Assembly (NCBI GenBank): GCA_035288405.1
Contig: DATEAK010000263.1
Coordinates: 1 to 6,409 of the forward strand
Direction: 5' to 3'
Origin: JACPSX01 sp035288405 [NCBI: bacterium]
GTDB lineage: Bacteria > JACPSX01
DNA: 6,409 nt
Shown here in pieces: positions 1-6,299 of the stretch. The notes beneath the pieces were generated by a model. The model did not search any database, was not told the DNA's origin, and was given only the letters and a program-made list of their open reading frames with translations. The translations under genes and the position numbers were made by a program. How positions within the stretch are numbered: the stretch's first letter is position 1; every line of letters starts with the position of its first letter.

Positions 1-219
1 CCACCAGCAGCCCGTCCTGCTGCTGCCGTAAGAATTCGTTTGGCTTTTTCCGATCACTTTTTCCATTGCAGAATCCCACCTGATGGCGTTTTTCTATCAC
101 GCCTGAGCTTTGTTCGTCAACTCCTTTTTTCAAAACTCCCACCCTCTCGTTTTTTTATCTAAAGTGCACTCCGGCGAGTCCGAAATATCCTCTCGCGACC
201 TTTTCGCAAAGGAGGACGA

Positions 220-594
220 ATGAGACTTAGCAGCAAATCTGTAGCGCTTGTCTTTTCCGTGGCTTTCATCGCTCTGGCCCTATTTACGGGCTCTGCGGCT
301 GGGCAAACGGGGCGGGGCACAGAAGTGCAGCGCGCAAGCCACGAAGTTAAGAAGAATCAGAGCGCCATCAAGCGAGAGCGACAAGAGGTCCGGCGTGATA
401 GCCAAGAACTCCCCAAAGGGGATGTGGACCTAGAAGAAGACCGCAGGAACTTCCCTGAGGACATTCGCAGCGGTGATATCAAAGACGAGATCGCCAAGGA
501 CCGCCAGGAGTTCCGCAAGGTGAGCTGGCAGTCCCACTTTTTTCAAGAACCTAATCCTATCCTTTTCGATCCGCGTCTTTCTGAGGTGCGGTAG
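220..594 (+). CDS. Small exported, highly charged protein of unknown function
   Basis: Encodes 124 residues. The start is set by a strong RBS (GGAGG at 211-215, four bases before the ATG). Residues 1-28 look like a Sec signal peptide: Arg/Lys near the N-terminus, a hydrophobic core at about residues 8-23, and a small-residue exit (SAAG) before QTG, so the mature protein is probably periplasmic or secreted. Residues 32-100 are almost entirely charged and polar, with loosely repeated units of the kind RRDSQEL, EEDRRNF and KDRQEFR, and probably form an alpha-helix or coiled coil. The pattern around DIRSGD and DRQEFRK resembles small Arg/Asp/Glu-rich secreted proteins seen in many environmental proteobacteria; that is from memory, and no function is known to me. 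The last 24 residues are different in character (Phe/Pro-containing). The gene converges on hcrB with a 12-bp gap, so it is not part of that operon. Confidence 0.72.
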   Translation: MRLSSKSVALVFSVAFIALALFTGSAAGQTGRGTEVQRASHEVKKNQSAIKRERQEVRRDSQELPKGDVDLEEDRRNFPEDIRSGDIKDEIAKDRQEFRKVSWQSHFFQEPNPILFDPRLSEVR

Positions 595-606
595 CAAGGA
601 CTCCAG

Positions 607-1626
607 CTACAAATCGTAAGGGGCGCCCATTCTGGGAATCGGGAGACCGGCCAGCTCCCTCAAGGCCCGGGTCACAAAAACCCGGGTCATGCGCTTCCGG
701 TAGCCATGGTCCAGGTCGGAGTTGTCCAGGGGTCGGGAAGGTTTTGACGCCACTTCCGCCACCGACTCGATGATCTCCGGAGTGAGCTTTTGTCCCAGGA
801 GCATTTCCTTAGCTGCCTTGATGACGTGAGGCTCGCTGCCCACGGCCCCAAGGACCAGACGAGCGTCATCGCAATTACCGCTTTCATCCAGGGAGAGGGC
901 CGCAGCAACGCCCAGTACAGGGAAATCAAACGAACCTCGCCGGCGCAATTTCCAGTAAGTGGACTTGAGACCATTGACCGGAGGCAGGCTCACGCTGAGT
1001 AAAATCTCGTCGGGGGCTTTGGTCAGGTACACGATTCCGTCATCTTGAAACAAGGAGGCTACGGGTATTTGTCGCTCTTCCCGGACGCTCCGGAGAGACA
1101 CCGTTGCTCCCAGACTCATCAGGACAGGAACGGTGTCCGAGGAGGAGATGGCCCAGCAGCGCGGGCTTCCCGGAGCTACCAAGCAGATGTCTCCGTCCTT
1201 TTTCATGCAAAAGCCGATGGCCTTCCGCCAGAAGTAGCTCTGGTTGTAGTAGTTGCAGCGGGTATCCAAGCAGATGTTCCCGCCAATGGTTCCCATGTTG
1301 CGCAGTTGCGGCGTCGAAACCCACCCGGCTGCCTTTGCCAGAGCCGGATACATCTCCTGGATGCGGGGATCTTCGTTGATTTCCGTCAGCGTGGTGCCGG
1401 CTCCAATCGCGATCCCCGATTCCTTGTCCCCCCGGATTCCTCTGAGGTTTCTCAAACCTCTGAGCCCTACAAGGAGGCTCGGGGTCATTTGACGCCGCTT
1501 CATGTTGGGATAAAGGTCGGTCCCACCCGCCACGACCGTGGCTTCAGGACCATGCTCGGAAAGGATGCGCGCCGCCTCATCCACGGAAGCCGGTGCGATA
1601 TAGCGAAAAGGGGGAAGTCGTAGCAT
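607..1626 (-). CDS. hcrB: 4-hydroxybenzoyl-CoA reductase-type beta subunit, FAD and [4Fe-4S] binding
   Basis: The FAD subunit (339 aa) of a molybdenum hydroxylase, which moves electrons between the external donor and the [2Fe-2S] subunit. Two FAD-binding motifs of the CoxM/XDH FAD domain are visible: AGGTDLYPN at residues 33-41 and GTIGGNICL at 112-120. The C-terminal part (about 230-330) matches the CO dehydrogenase flavoprotein C-terminal domain. Diagnostic of the 4-hydroxybenzoyl-CoA reductase group is an inserted loop of about 40 residues after the second FAD motif, with Cys at 124, 140, 148 and 157 (plus C119). The spacing matches, as I recall it, the extra [4Fe-4S] cluster ligands of Thauera aromatica HcrB. 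The length is close to the family norm of about 325 aa. It is the last gene of the operon, starting 25 bases after the hcrA stop; a GGGAG sits about 11 bases before the ATG, a rather long spacing. I see no frameshift, and no terminator in the 12 bp before the convergent gene. Confidence 0.9.
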   Translation of the reverse strand: MLRLPPFRYIAPASVDEAARILSEHGPEATVVAGGTDLYPNMKRRQMTPSLLVGLRGLRNLRGIRGDKESGIAIGAGTTLTEINEDPRIQEMYPALAKAAGWVSTPQLRNMGTIGGNICLDTRCNYYNQSYFWRKAIGFCMKKDGDICLVAPGSPRCWAISSSDTVPVLMSLGATVSLRSVREERQIPVASLFQDDGIVYLTKAPDEILLSVSLPPVNGLKSTYWKLRRRGSFDFPVLGVAAALSLDESGNCDDARLVLGAVGSEPHVIKAAKEMLLGQKLTPEIIESVAEVASKPSRPLDNSDLDHGYRKRMTRVFVTRALRELAGLPIPRMGAPYDL

Positions 1627-1650
1627 AAAAACTTTCTCTCCCTTGCTTTT

Positions 1651-4032
1651 TTATTTTACCCCGACCGCAAGTTCACTGGGGGACCAGCGGACCGGCTCCG
1701 GATAGCTCATCGTCGGAATAGAAATCGGCTTGAGCACTCTCCGCTTGGCCTTGGCTTCCAGGGCTTTGAACACTTTGTCCGGAGTAATGGGGACCTCGTC
1801 AATGCGCACTCCCACGGCGTCATAAACGGCGTTGACGACAGCGGGAGGGACAGGGAGCAGCGGGCCCTGCCCGGCCTCCTTGGCTCCATAGGGTCCTTCA
1901 GGATCTCCGTTTTCCACCAACATCGTGATGATCTCCGGTGTGTCCAGAGTCGTCGGGCTCTTGTACTCCAACATCGAGGGGATTTTGTGAATCCCGAGCT
2001 TTGTTCGGAAGGCCTGTTCCTCCATCAGCGCTTCACCGAGTCCCATGTAGACGCTCCCCTCGATTTGACCCTCCGCCAGCAGCGGGTTTACAGCCTGTCC
2101 GCAATCATGGGCGATCCACACCTTTTCAACCACGATGAAGCCCGTGTCCGGATCGCAATTCAGTTCCACAACCGCAGCACAGAAGGTATAAGCCGGAGTC
2201 GGCCCCACGCCGGACCCCTTATATTTGGCTATCCCTTTGGGAGGCGTATAGCTCCCGGTGGCCCCCAAAGTACCGAAACGGGCTTCGGTCTTGTTGGCCA
2301 CCTCGACGAAGCTCGCTCCCTTTTCAGCGTCACGGACATGGAAGATCCTACCGCCCCGTGCCACCAGTTCGGCGGCTGGAACTTGCAACATCTCGGCGGC
2401 GACCTGGAAAAGCTGCCCCTTCAACTTGCGGCAAGCCTCGATGGCCGCGTTTCCCATCATGATCGTGACCCGGCTCGAATAGCTTCCCAAGTCAACGGGG
2501 GTCAGGTCGGTATCGGCCGTTACAACACGGATATCCCACAGATCGACGCCAAGCTCCTCGGCTACAACGTAGGCCAACACGGAGTCGGAACCCTGTCCGA
2601 TGTCCGTACTTCCGCAAAAGACCGTAACGCCTCCCCCGCGGTCGATCTTAATCTGCACACCCGTGTGGGGCATCTGGTTAAAGTAGATCGGGAGCCCGGC
2701 TCCCGTAATGTACGTGCTGGCGGCGAATCCGATGCCCTTTCCGTAAGGGAGCTTGCGAAACTTATCTTTCCAGCCCGAGGCATCCCTCACCTTTTCGATG
2801 CACTCCCTCAAGGCGCAGCTCGTGATTTGCAAGCCGTTCACCGTAATATCTCCGGACTTGACCAGCATGTTGAGCCGCATCTCAATCGGATCCAACTTGA
2901 GGTCATCGGCGATCTTATCTAAGTGCACTTCCACAGCGAAGCGCGGCTGCACGGTCCCGTGTCCTCTCTTGGGGCCGCAAGGCGGCTTATTCGTGAACAG
3001 GCGTGCGCCTTCGAATTTGTAGTGGGGAACCACGTAGGTCGTGGTCTGCAGCACCCCGGTGTAGTGGACGCTGGCCATGCCATAGCTGCCGTAAGCCCCA
3101 CCATCCAGAAAAGACCGGAAATGCATCGCCGTAATCGAGCCGTCTTTCTTGACGCCGGTCTTGACCCACATCTTGACTGGATGGCGCCCGCGGTGAGTGT
3201 AAAAAACCTCTTCCCGGGTAAGCACGACCTTCACGGGGCGCCCGGTGATCATGGAGAGCTTGGCCGCGCAAAATTCATGAGAGAAGGGGTCGCTTTTCCC
3301 ACCAAACCCGCCTCCCACGGGAGCAGCAATGACCCGGATGCGGCTGGGGGGCATCTCGAGGACCTTGGCGAGGGACCGGTGAACGTAATGAGGTGTCTGG
3401 GTCGAGGACCAGATCGTCAGTTTCCGATCAGGACCAAAATAGGCCACGACCGCATGCTGTTCCATGGGAAGGTGTGTATTCCCCTCAAAAAACAGCACGT
3501 CTTCCCGGGTGTAATCCGCCTCTGCAAAACCCTCTTCGGGATTTCCAAACTCAAAAGAGACCGCTTTGTGAATGTTCCCCTTGCGGTTGTACGTCTGGAT
3601 CCGGTTCTCTTCGTGGGCCAGAGCATCTTCGATGGACAGGATCGCCGGCAGCTCTTCATACTCGACAACGATCGCCTCCGTAGCGGCCTCGGCGGTTTCC
3701 TCGTCGATCGCGGCTACGGCTGCCACCGGTTCCCCAACATAGCGCACCCGCTCAATAGCCATGGCCTCTTCGTCTTCGCTCGTGGGCATGATGCCGAATT
3801 TGATCGGCATGATCTTTCCCGTAATCACGGTCAGGACTCCGGGCATCTTCTCGGCAGGGCTGGTATCGATACGGACGATGCGGGCATGGGGATGGGGACT
3901 GCGCAGTAGCTTTCCGTAAGCCATCCGGGGGAAAATCAGGTCGTCCGCGTACTGGGTTGCGCCCACGGACTTGGCAAAGGCGTCAACCTTGGGCAAGGGC
4001 TTCCCGATTACGGAAAATTTACCATCGGCCAT
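1651..4032 (-). CDS. hcrA: 4-hydroxybenzoyl-CoA reductase-type alpha subunit, molybdopterin-binding catalytic subunit
   Basis: The catalytic subunit (793 aa). It holds the Mo cofactor and in the known enzyme removes the para-hydroxyl of 4-hydroxybenzoyl-CoA to give benzoyl-CoA. The N-terminal a/b hammerhead domain covers about residues 15-130. The Mo-cofactor domain follows, with GGGFGGKSD (240-248), NKPPCGPKRGHGT (348-360), DIGQGSDS (477-484) and GSYSSRVT (516-523). All of these align well with Thauera HcrA as I remember it (769 aa). The start is the ATG at 4032, preceded by GAGGAG about 8 bases upstream, and the protein then begins like its relatives. The frame stays open upstream to 4182, but those 50 residues look unlike protein of this family and would overlap hcrC. 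One oddity stands out: the C-terminal PYGAKEAGQGPL motif (714-725) has Gln722 where the superfamily has the catalytic Glu. A tail of about 30 residues (764-793) exceeds the Thauera protein. The assignment to the Hcr group is firm; the exact substrate is not. Confidence 0.9.
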   Translation of the reverse strand: MADGKFSVIGKPLPKVDAFAKSVGATQYADDLIFPRMAYGKLLRSPHPHARIVRIDTSPAEKMPGVLTVITGKIMPIKFGIMPTSEDEEAMAIERVRYVGEPVAAVAAIDEETAEAATEAIVVEYEELPAILSIEDALAHEENRIQTYNRKGNIHKAVSFEFGNPEEGFAEADYTREDVLFFEGNTHLPMEQHAVVAYFGPDRKLTIWSSTQTPHYVHRSLAKVLEMPPSRIRVIAAPVGGGFGGKSDPFSHEFCAAKLSMITGRPVKVVLTREEVFYTHRGRHPVKMWVKTGVKKDGSITAMHFRSFLDGGAYGSYGMASVHYTGVLQTTTYVVPHYKFEGARLFTNKPPCGPKRGHGTVQPRFAVEVHLDKIADDLKLDPIEMRLNMLVKSGDITVNGLQITSCALRECIEKVRDASGWKDKFRKLPYGKGIGFAASTYITGAGLPIYFNQMPHTGVQIKIDRGGGVTVFCGSTDIGQGSDSVLAYVVAEELGVDLWDIRVVTADTDLTPVDLGSYSSRVTIMMGNAAIEACRKLKGQLFQVAAEMLQVPAAELVARGGRIFHVRDAEKGASFVEVANKTEARFGTLGATGSYTPPKGIAKYKGSGVGPTPAYTFCAAVVELNCDPDTGFIVVEKVWIAHDCGQAVNPLLAEGQIEGSVYMGLGEALMEEQAFRTKLGIHKIPSMLEYKSPTTLDTPEIITMLVENGDPEGPYGAKEAGQGPLLPVPPAVVNAVYDAVGVRIDEVPITPDKVFKALEAKAKRRVLKPISIPTMSYPEPVRWSPSELAVGVK

Positions 4033-4075
4033 CGACTCTCTCCTCAATTGCGCAAAACAAAACGGGAAACGAAAA

Positions 4076-4133
4076 GCCGCCCGTCTGCCGGGAAATTCCT
4101 GAACCCTCCAGATCACCCACGGCAGACAGCGGC
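4076..4133 (-). promoter_or_regulatory. Stem-loop with U-rich tail in the hcrC-hcrA gap (attenuator or processing signal candidate)
   Basis: In the transcript (minus strand) GCCGC-U-GUCUGCCG (4133-4120) can pair with CGGCAGAC-GG-GCGGC (4090-4076). That makes 8 plus 5 perfect base pairs around a small asymmetric bulge, closed by a 29-nt loop. The 3' arm runs directly into UUUUCGUUUCCCGUUUUGUUUU. The shape is that of an intrinsic terminator or attenuator, though the loop is long and the U-tract is broken. It lies inside an operon whose subunits are needed together, so partial termination, RNA processing or transcript protection are all possible. The pairing is seen directly; the function is inferred. 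Confidence 0.5.
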
Positions 4134-4168
4134 AGCGAGGTTCCTCACCTCCAGTTAAAACTCCTTGG

Positions 4169-4708
4169 TCATGACTTGGCAACGAGCTCAGGAAGAGGGG
4201 TTTCTTCCTTGGAAACTTCCGCCTTTCCTCCTTGCATCATACGGGCGGCTGCCAGTTCGACGGACTCCAGAATTTTTGTGTACCCCGTGCAGCGGCACAG
4301 ATTTCCGGCCAGAGCCTGTTGAATTTCCTGGCGCGAAGGGCGTGGGTTGGTGTCCAAAAGAGCTTTGGCTGTGAGCAGAACTCCCGGGGTGCAGTAACCG
4401 CACTGGGTGGCCCCTAACTCTGCAAAGGCTTGCTGCAACGGATGCAGCGTGCTCCCCTCAGCCATTCCTTCGATGGTCAATATCTCTTGATTTTGGACCT
4501 CGACGGGGAGAACAAGGCAGGAGAGAACCGGCTGCCCATCAATGAGAACGGTGCACGTTCCGCACTCCCCGAGTTCACAGCCGTGCTTGGTCCCGGTGAG
4601 AAGCAGGTCTTCCCGTAACACTTCCAGCAGGGTTTTGTGAGGGGCAACCATCACCTCAAAATCCTGCCCATTTACCTTCAGCTTTACCGGGATCTTTTCC
4701 ACGGACAT
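4169..4708 (-). CDS. hcrC: 4-hydroxybenzoyl-CoA reductase-type gamma subunit, two [2Fe-2S] clusters
   Basis: The small iron-sulfur subunit (179 aa), which relays electrons between the flavin of HcrB and the Mo site of HcrA. The N-terminal plant-ferredoxin-like domain carries the CxxxxCxxC...C motif at Cys 44, 49, 52 and 64 (within HGCELGECGTC). The C-terminal four-helix domain carries CGYC and CRC: Cys 103, 106, 138 and 140, the standard ligands of the cluster nearest molybdenum. All eight ligands are present. The length is slightly above the usual 155-165 aa because of a Glu/Lys-rich tail after residue 160. The ATG at 4708 follows GAGGGAGA at normal distance. It is first in the operon; 136 bp separate its TGA from the hcrA start, an unusually wide gap for these operons, filled by a stem-loop. 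The domain alone is shared by all molybdenum hydroxylases; the Hcr name comes from its partners. Confidence 0.9.
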   Translation of the reverse strand: MSVEKIPVKLKVNGQDFEVMVAPHKTLLEVLREDLLLTGTKHGCELGECGTCTVLIDGQPVLSCLVLPVEVQNQEILTIEGMAEGSTLHPLQQAFAELGATQCGYCTPGVLLTAKALLDTNPRPSRQEIQQALAGNLCRCTGYTKILESVELAAARMMQGGKAEVSKEETPLPELVAKS

Positions 4709-4746
4709 ATCGATCTCCCTCAGGTTCTTTTGGATTTGTCCCCCTC

Positions 4747-4790
4747 GGACATACCCTAGGCAACTGATGTACTTAACTTATCCTATGTCC
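4747..4790. repeat. GGACATA/TATGTCC inverted repeat at the hcrC promoter
   Basis: GGACATA (4747-4753) and its exact reverse complement TATGTCC (4784-4790) flank 30 bp that contain the proposed -10 box and start site of hcrC. One half-site lies in the promoter spacer, the other in the early leader. A related palindrome, GACATAGGATGTC, occurs at 6202-6214. The arrangement suits a regulator that binds two half-sites, but no regulator gene is in the window. Chance occurrence of a 7-bp pair cannot be excluded. Confidence 0.35.
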
Positions 4791-4803
4791 TTTTCTGTGT
4801 CAA
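4775..4803 (-). promoter_or_regulatory. Candidate sigma70-type promoter of hcrCAB
   Basis: On the minus strand a perfect -35 box TTGACA (4803-4798) is followed after 17 bp by TAAGTT (4780-4775), a weak match to TATAAT. Transcription would start near 4768 and give a leader of about 60 nt before hcrC. This is the only good candidate between the damaged ABC gene and hcrC, and would give the operon its own promoter. Confidence 0.5.
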
Positions 4804-5813
4804 CGCAAAATACGCTCTCTGCAACCAAGTTTGCCTTTAAGAAACCACAGGTCAGGCCCCATTGAGATTCCCGAATTGATTGAAGTGTAAGGCTTAGGCG
4901 AAAGTCCTGCGGGGTATCTCCTGCGGACTGCACCCCTCACCAAGTGGGTCGATCTAACCTTCTCACTAGACCTGCGGAATCCTACATTTACTGCCAGCGC
5001 GGATCTCCGCTCAAGCGCCCGCTCATCGCCGCGCACCTCGGAAATCCCCCGAGGGCGCGGAAGATCGACGGTCAGTGTCTCCTTGATTTTTCCCGGCCGC
5101 GGCGAGAGGACGATGATCCGGTCTCCCAGCAAAACGGCTTCGTCAATGCTGTGAGTCACAAAGACCATGGTCTTTCGTTCTTCCTCCCAAATCCGCAAGA
5201 GCTCTTCCTGGAGAATTTCCCGAGTCTGGGCATCGACCGCCCCGAACGGCTCATCCATGAAAAGGATATCCGGGTTGATGGAGAGGGCCCTGGCCAGCCC
5301 GGCGCGCTGCTGCATTCCTCCCGAAAGCTGATAAGGGTAAGATGACTCGAACCCCTCCAGCCCCACCAGCTTCACGTATTTCGCCACAACCTGCCGGATC
5401 TCCGCGGCAGGGCACTTTTGCAGGCGCAGGCCGTAAGCGATATTTTCCTTGAGGGTTTTTCAGGGGAAGAGACCGAAATGCTGGAAGGCCATGGCCACAT
5501 TACCACGGGGGGAATGCACCTCCTCCTCGTCAATGAGAACGCGGCCGTCGTCGTGAGGAATCAATCCATCCATGATTCGCAACAAGGTGGTTTTTCCACA
5601 CCCGCTGGGGCCCACGATGCACAAAATTTCCTTGTCGTAAACCTCCAGGCAGAGATTTTCGAAGCAAAGCACATCCCCAGCCGTATAGCGTTTCGTTAGG
5701 TTTTCGACGATGATCCTCGGAGTAGGTGCCGGCCGGGATCCTGATGTCTTCAATGAACTCCCCCACGGATGCAGAGCCAGTTTGCCATCGCCGATAATCG
5801 AGTCATTCCGCAC
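4800..5813 (-). pseudogene. NitT/TauT-type ABC transporter ATPase, interrupted by an in-frame TGA
   Basis: The reading frame encodes an ATPase of the nitrate/sulfonate/taurine (NrtD/SsuB/TauB) group, which would power uptake of a small organic or inorganic solute at the inner membrane. Counting from the GTG at 5813, Walker A GPSGCGKTT is at residues 68-76, the Q-loop Gln at 111, the signature LSGGMQQ at 163-169, Walker B ILFMDEP at 183-189 and the H-loop His at 221. Between Q-loop and signature the frame is broken by TGA at 5462-5460, where relatives read QxxxLFPW: a TGG Trp codon has become TGA. Both halves are in the same frame, so this is a point substitution, not an indel. Homology runs from about 5714 to about 5010; after LPRPRGISEVRGDERALE the sequence no longer resembles the family. 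A TTG at 5753 with GGGGGAG just before it may be the true start. No permease or binding protein lies beside it. Recoding or a base-calling error next to the T-run at 5456-5460 are alternatives. Confidence 0.75.
4905..4977. repeat. Three short CCTGCGG repeats behind the ABC remnant
   Basis: TCCTGCGG occurs at 4905-4912 and 4919-4926, and CCTGCGG again at 4971-4977. They lie in the stretch between the end of recognisable ABC homology (about 5010) and the hcrC promoter (4803), in which I see no gene, RNA or clear terminator. The copies are too short to define an element. Confidence 0.25.
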
Positions 5814-6199
5814 GACGGGTGTTCAGAAGGGGAACCCGCGCCAAAACTGGAACGGAAAGATCGTCTCTTCCGTTGTCCCATGATTATCCCTATTGGAATA
5901 GACTCTGCAGGATCTCTGGCCCCGGGCCCATGAAGCCTTTTTCCACAGAAAATCATCCGCCTTATTGCAAGGTTCTTAACGTGCCTCTGTTTGACTGTCA
6001 AGGACTTTTCGGGTTTTGCAACCCCGAGATACCATTGGGCCGTAGTTTACCAGGCCGTTCCCACTGAGGCCACATCCTCTCACACCGACAGCGCAGGATC
6101 TCCAGGTGTTCAAAAGAGCAACACGAAGGCGGCCTTCAGCGATTCCATTCCGCATTCCCTCTCTTTTGACTTGAACTTCCATCCCACCCCTGCTAGGTT
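5814..6199. other. Stretch without a supportable gene
   Basis: About 390 bp between the ABC remnant and the right-hand intergenic palindrome. The open frames on both strands are short, lack convincing ribosome sites and have no recognisable motifs. No tRNA or other RNA gene is apparent. It holds a candidate minus-strand promoter (5973-6001), a short imperfect hairpin around 6009-6025 (GGGTT/AACCC) without a T-tract, and the 10-bp direct repeat GCAGGATCTC at 5907-5916 and 6093-6102. A lost permease or binding-protein gene for the ABC ATPase could have stood here, but I find no trace of one. Confidence 0.4.
5973..6001 (-). promoter_or_regulatory. Candidate sigma70-type promoter upstream of the ABC ATPase remnant
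   Basis: The minus strand reads TTGACA (6001-5996), 17 bp, TAAGAA (5978-5973), the same architecture as the hcrC promoter. The -35 box is part of the small palindrome TTGACTGTCAA (5991-6001). A transcript would start near 5966, about 150-210 nt before the possible start codons of the ABC gene. Confidence 0.35.
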
Positions 6200-6201
6200 T
6201 T

Positions 6202-6214
6202 GACATAGGATGTC
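6202..6214. repeat. Palindrome GACAT-AGG-ATGTC
   Basis: A perfect 5-bp inverted repeat with a 3-bp centre, flanked by T-rich sequence (TTTTGACATAGGATGTCC). It contains the same GACATAGGAT core found, inverted, at 4780-4789 in the hcrC promoter. It could be an operator about 85 bp upstream of the dehydrogenase gene. TTGACA at 6200-6205 has no adequate -10 box at the right distance, so I do not call a promoter here. Confidence 0.3.
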
Positions 6215-6244
6215 CTCACACTTCATTCGTATGTATCGAAGATT

Positions 6245-6273
6245 TTGCCACCGCTTAGCCGCTTAGATATTGT
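6245..6273 (+). promoter_or_regulatory. Candidate promoter of the dehydrogenase gene
   Basis: TTGCCA (6245-6250), 17 bp, TATTGT (6268-6273): five and four matches to the sigma70 consensus boxes. The start site would fall near 6280, giving a leader of about 20 nt with the RBS GGGAGGA at 6288-6294. Confidence 0.4.
6251..6266 (+). repeat. Tandem 8-bp repeat CCGCTTAG x2
   Basis: Two exact adjacent copies of CCGCTTAG fill nearly the whole spacer of the candidate promoter of the dehydrogenase gene. This could be a direct-repeat operator or simple slippage; two copies are too few to tell. Confidence 0.4.
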
Positions 6274-6299
6274 ACAATTTCTCGGCAGGGAGGATCTCT

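Noticed and set aside
5-25. CAGCAGC/GCTGCTG inverted repeat as a terminator
   Set aside because: Stem of 7 bp but no T-tract follows directly; triplet-rich sequence makes such pairing easy by chance.
2-31. Possible 3' end of a plus-strand gene (HQQPVLLLP then TAA at 29-31)
   Set aside because: Nine residues are too few to recognise; another frame stays open longer, so nothing decides between them.
1987-3909. Two long plus-strand open frames (1987-2922 and 2923-3909) opposite hcrA
   Set aside because: They lie wholly antisense to a strongly conserved gene, show no recognisable domains and have low-complexity shadow-type composition.
4033-4182. N-terminal extension of HcrA by 50 residues to an upstream start at 4182
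   Set aside because: It would overlap hcrC, encodes Arg/Cys-rich sequence unlike the family, and the ATG at 4032 has a good RBS and family-like N-terminus.
5460-5462. TGA as selenocysteine or Trp in a recoded genetic code
   Set aside because: The position is a Trp in relatives, not Cys; hcrC uses TGA as a stop and TGG encodes Trp in the window; no SECIS-like hairpin was evident just downstream.
5976-6206. Minus-strand 76-residue frame upstream of the ABC remnant
   Set aside because: No ribosome site, no motif, and overlapping open frames on the other strand of similar length.
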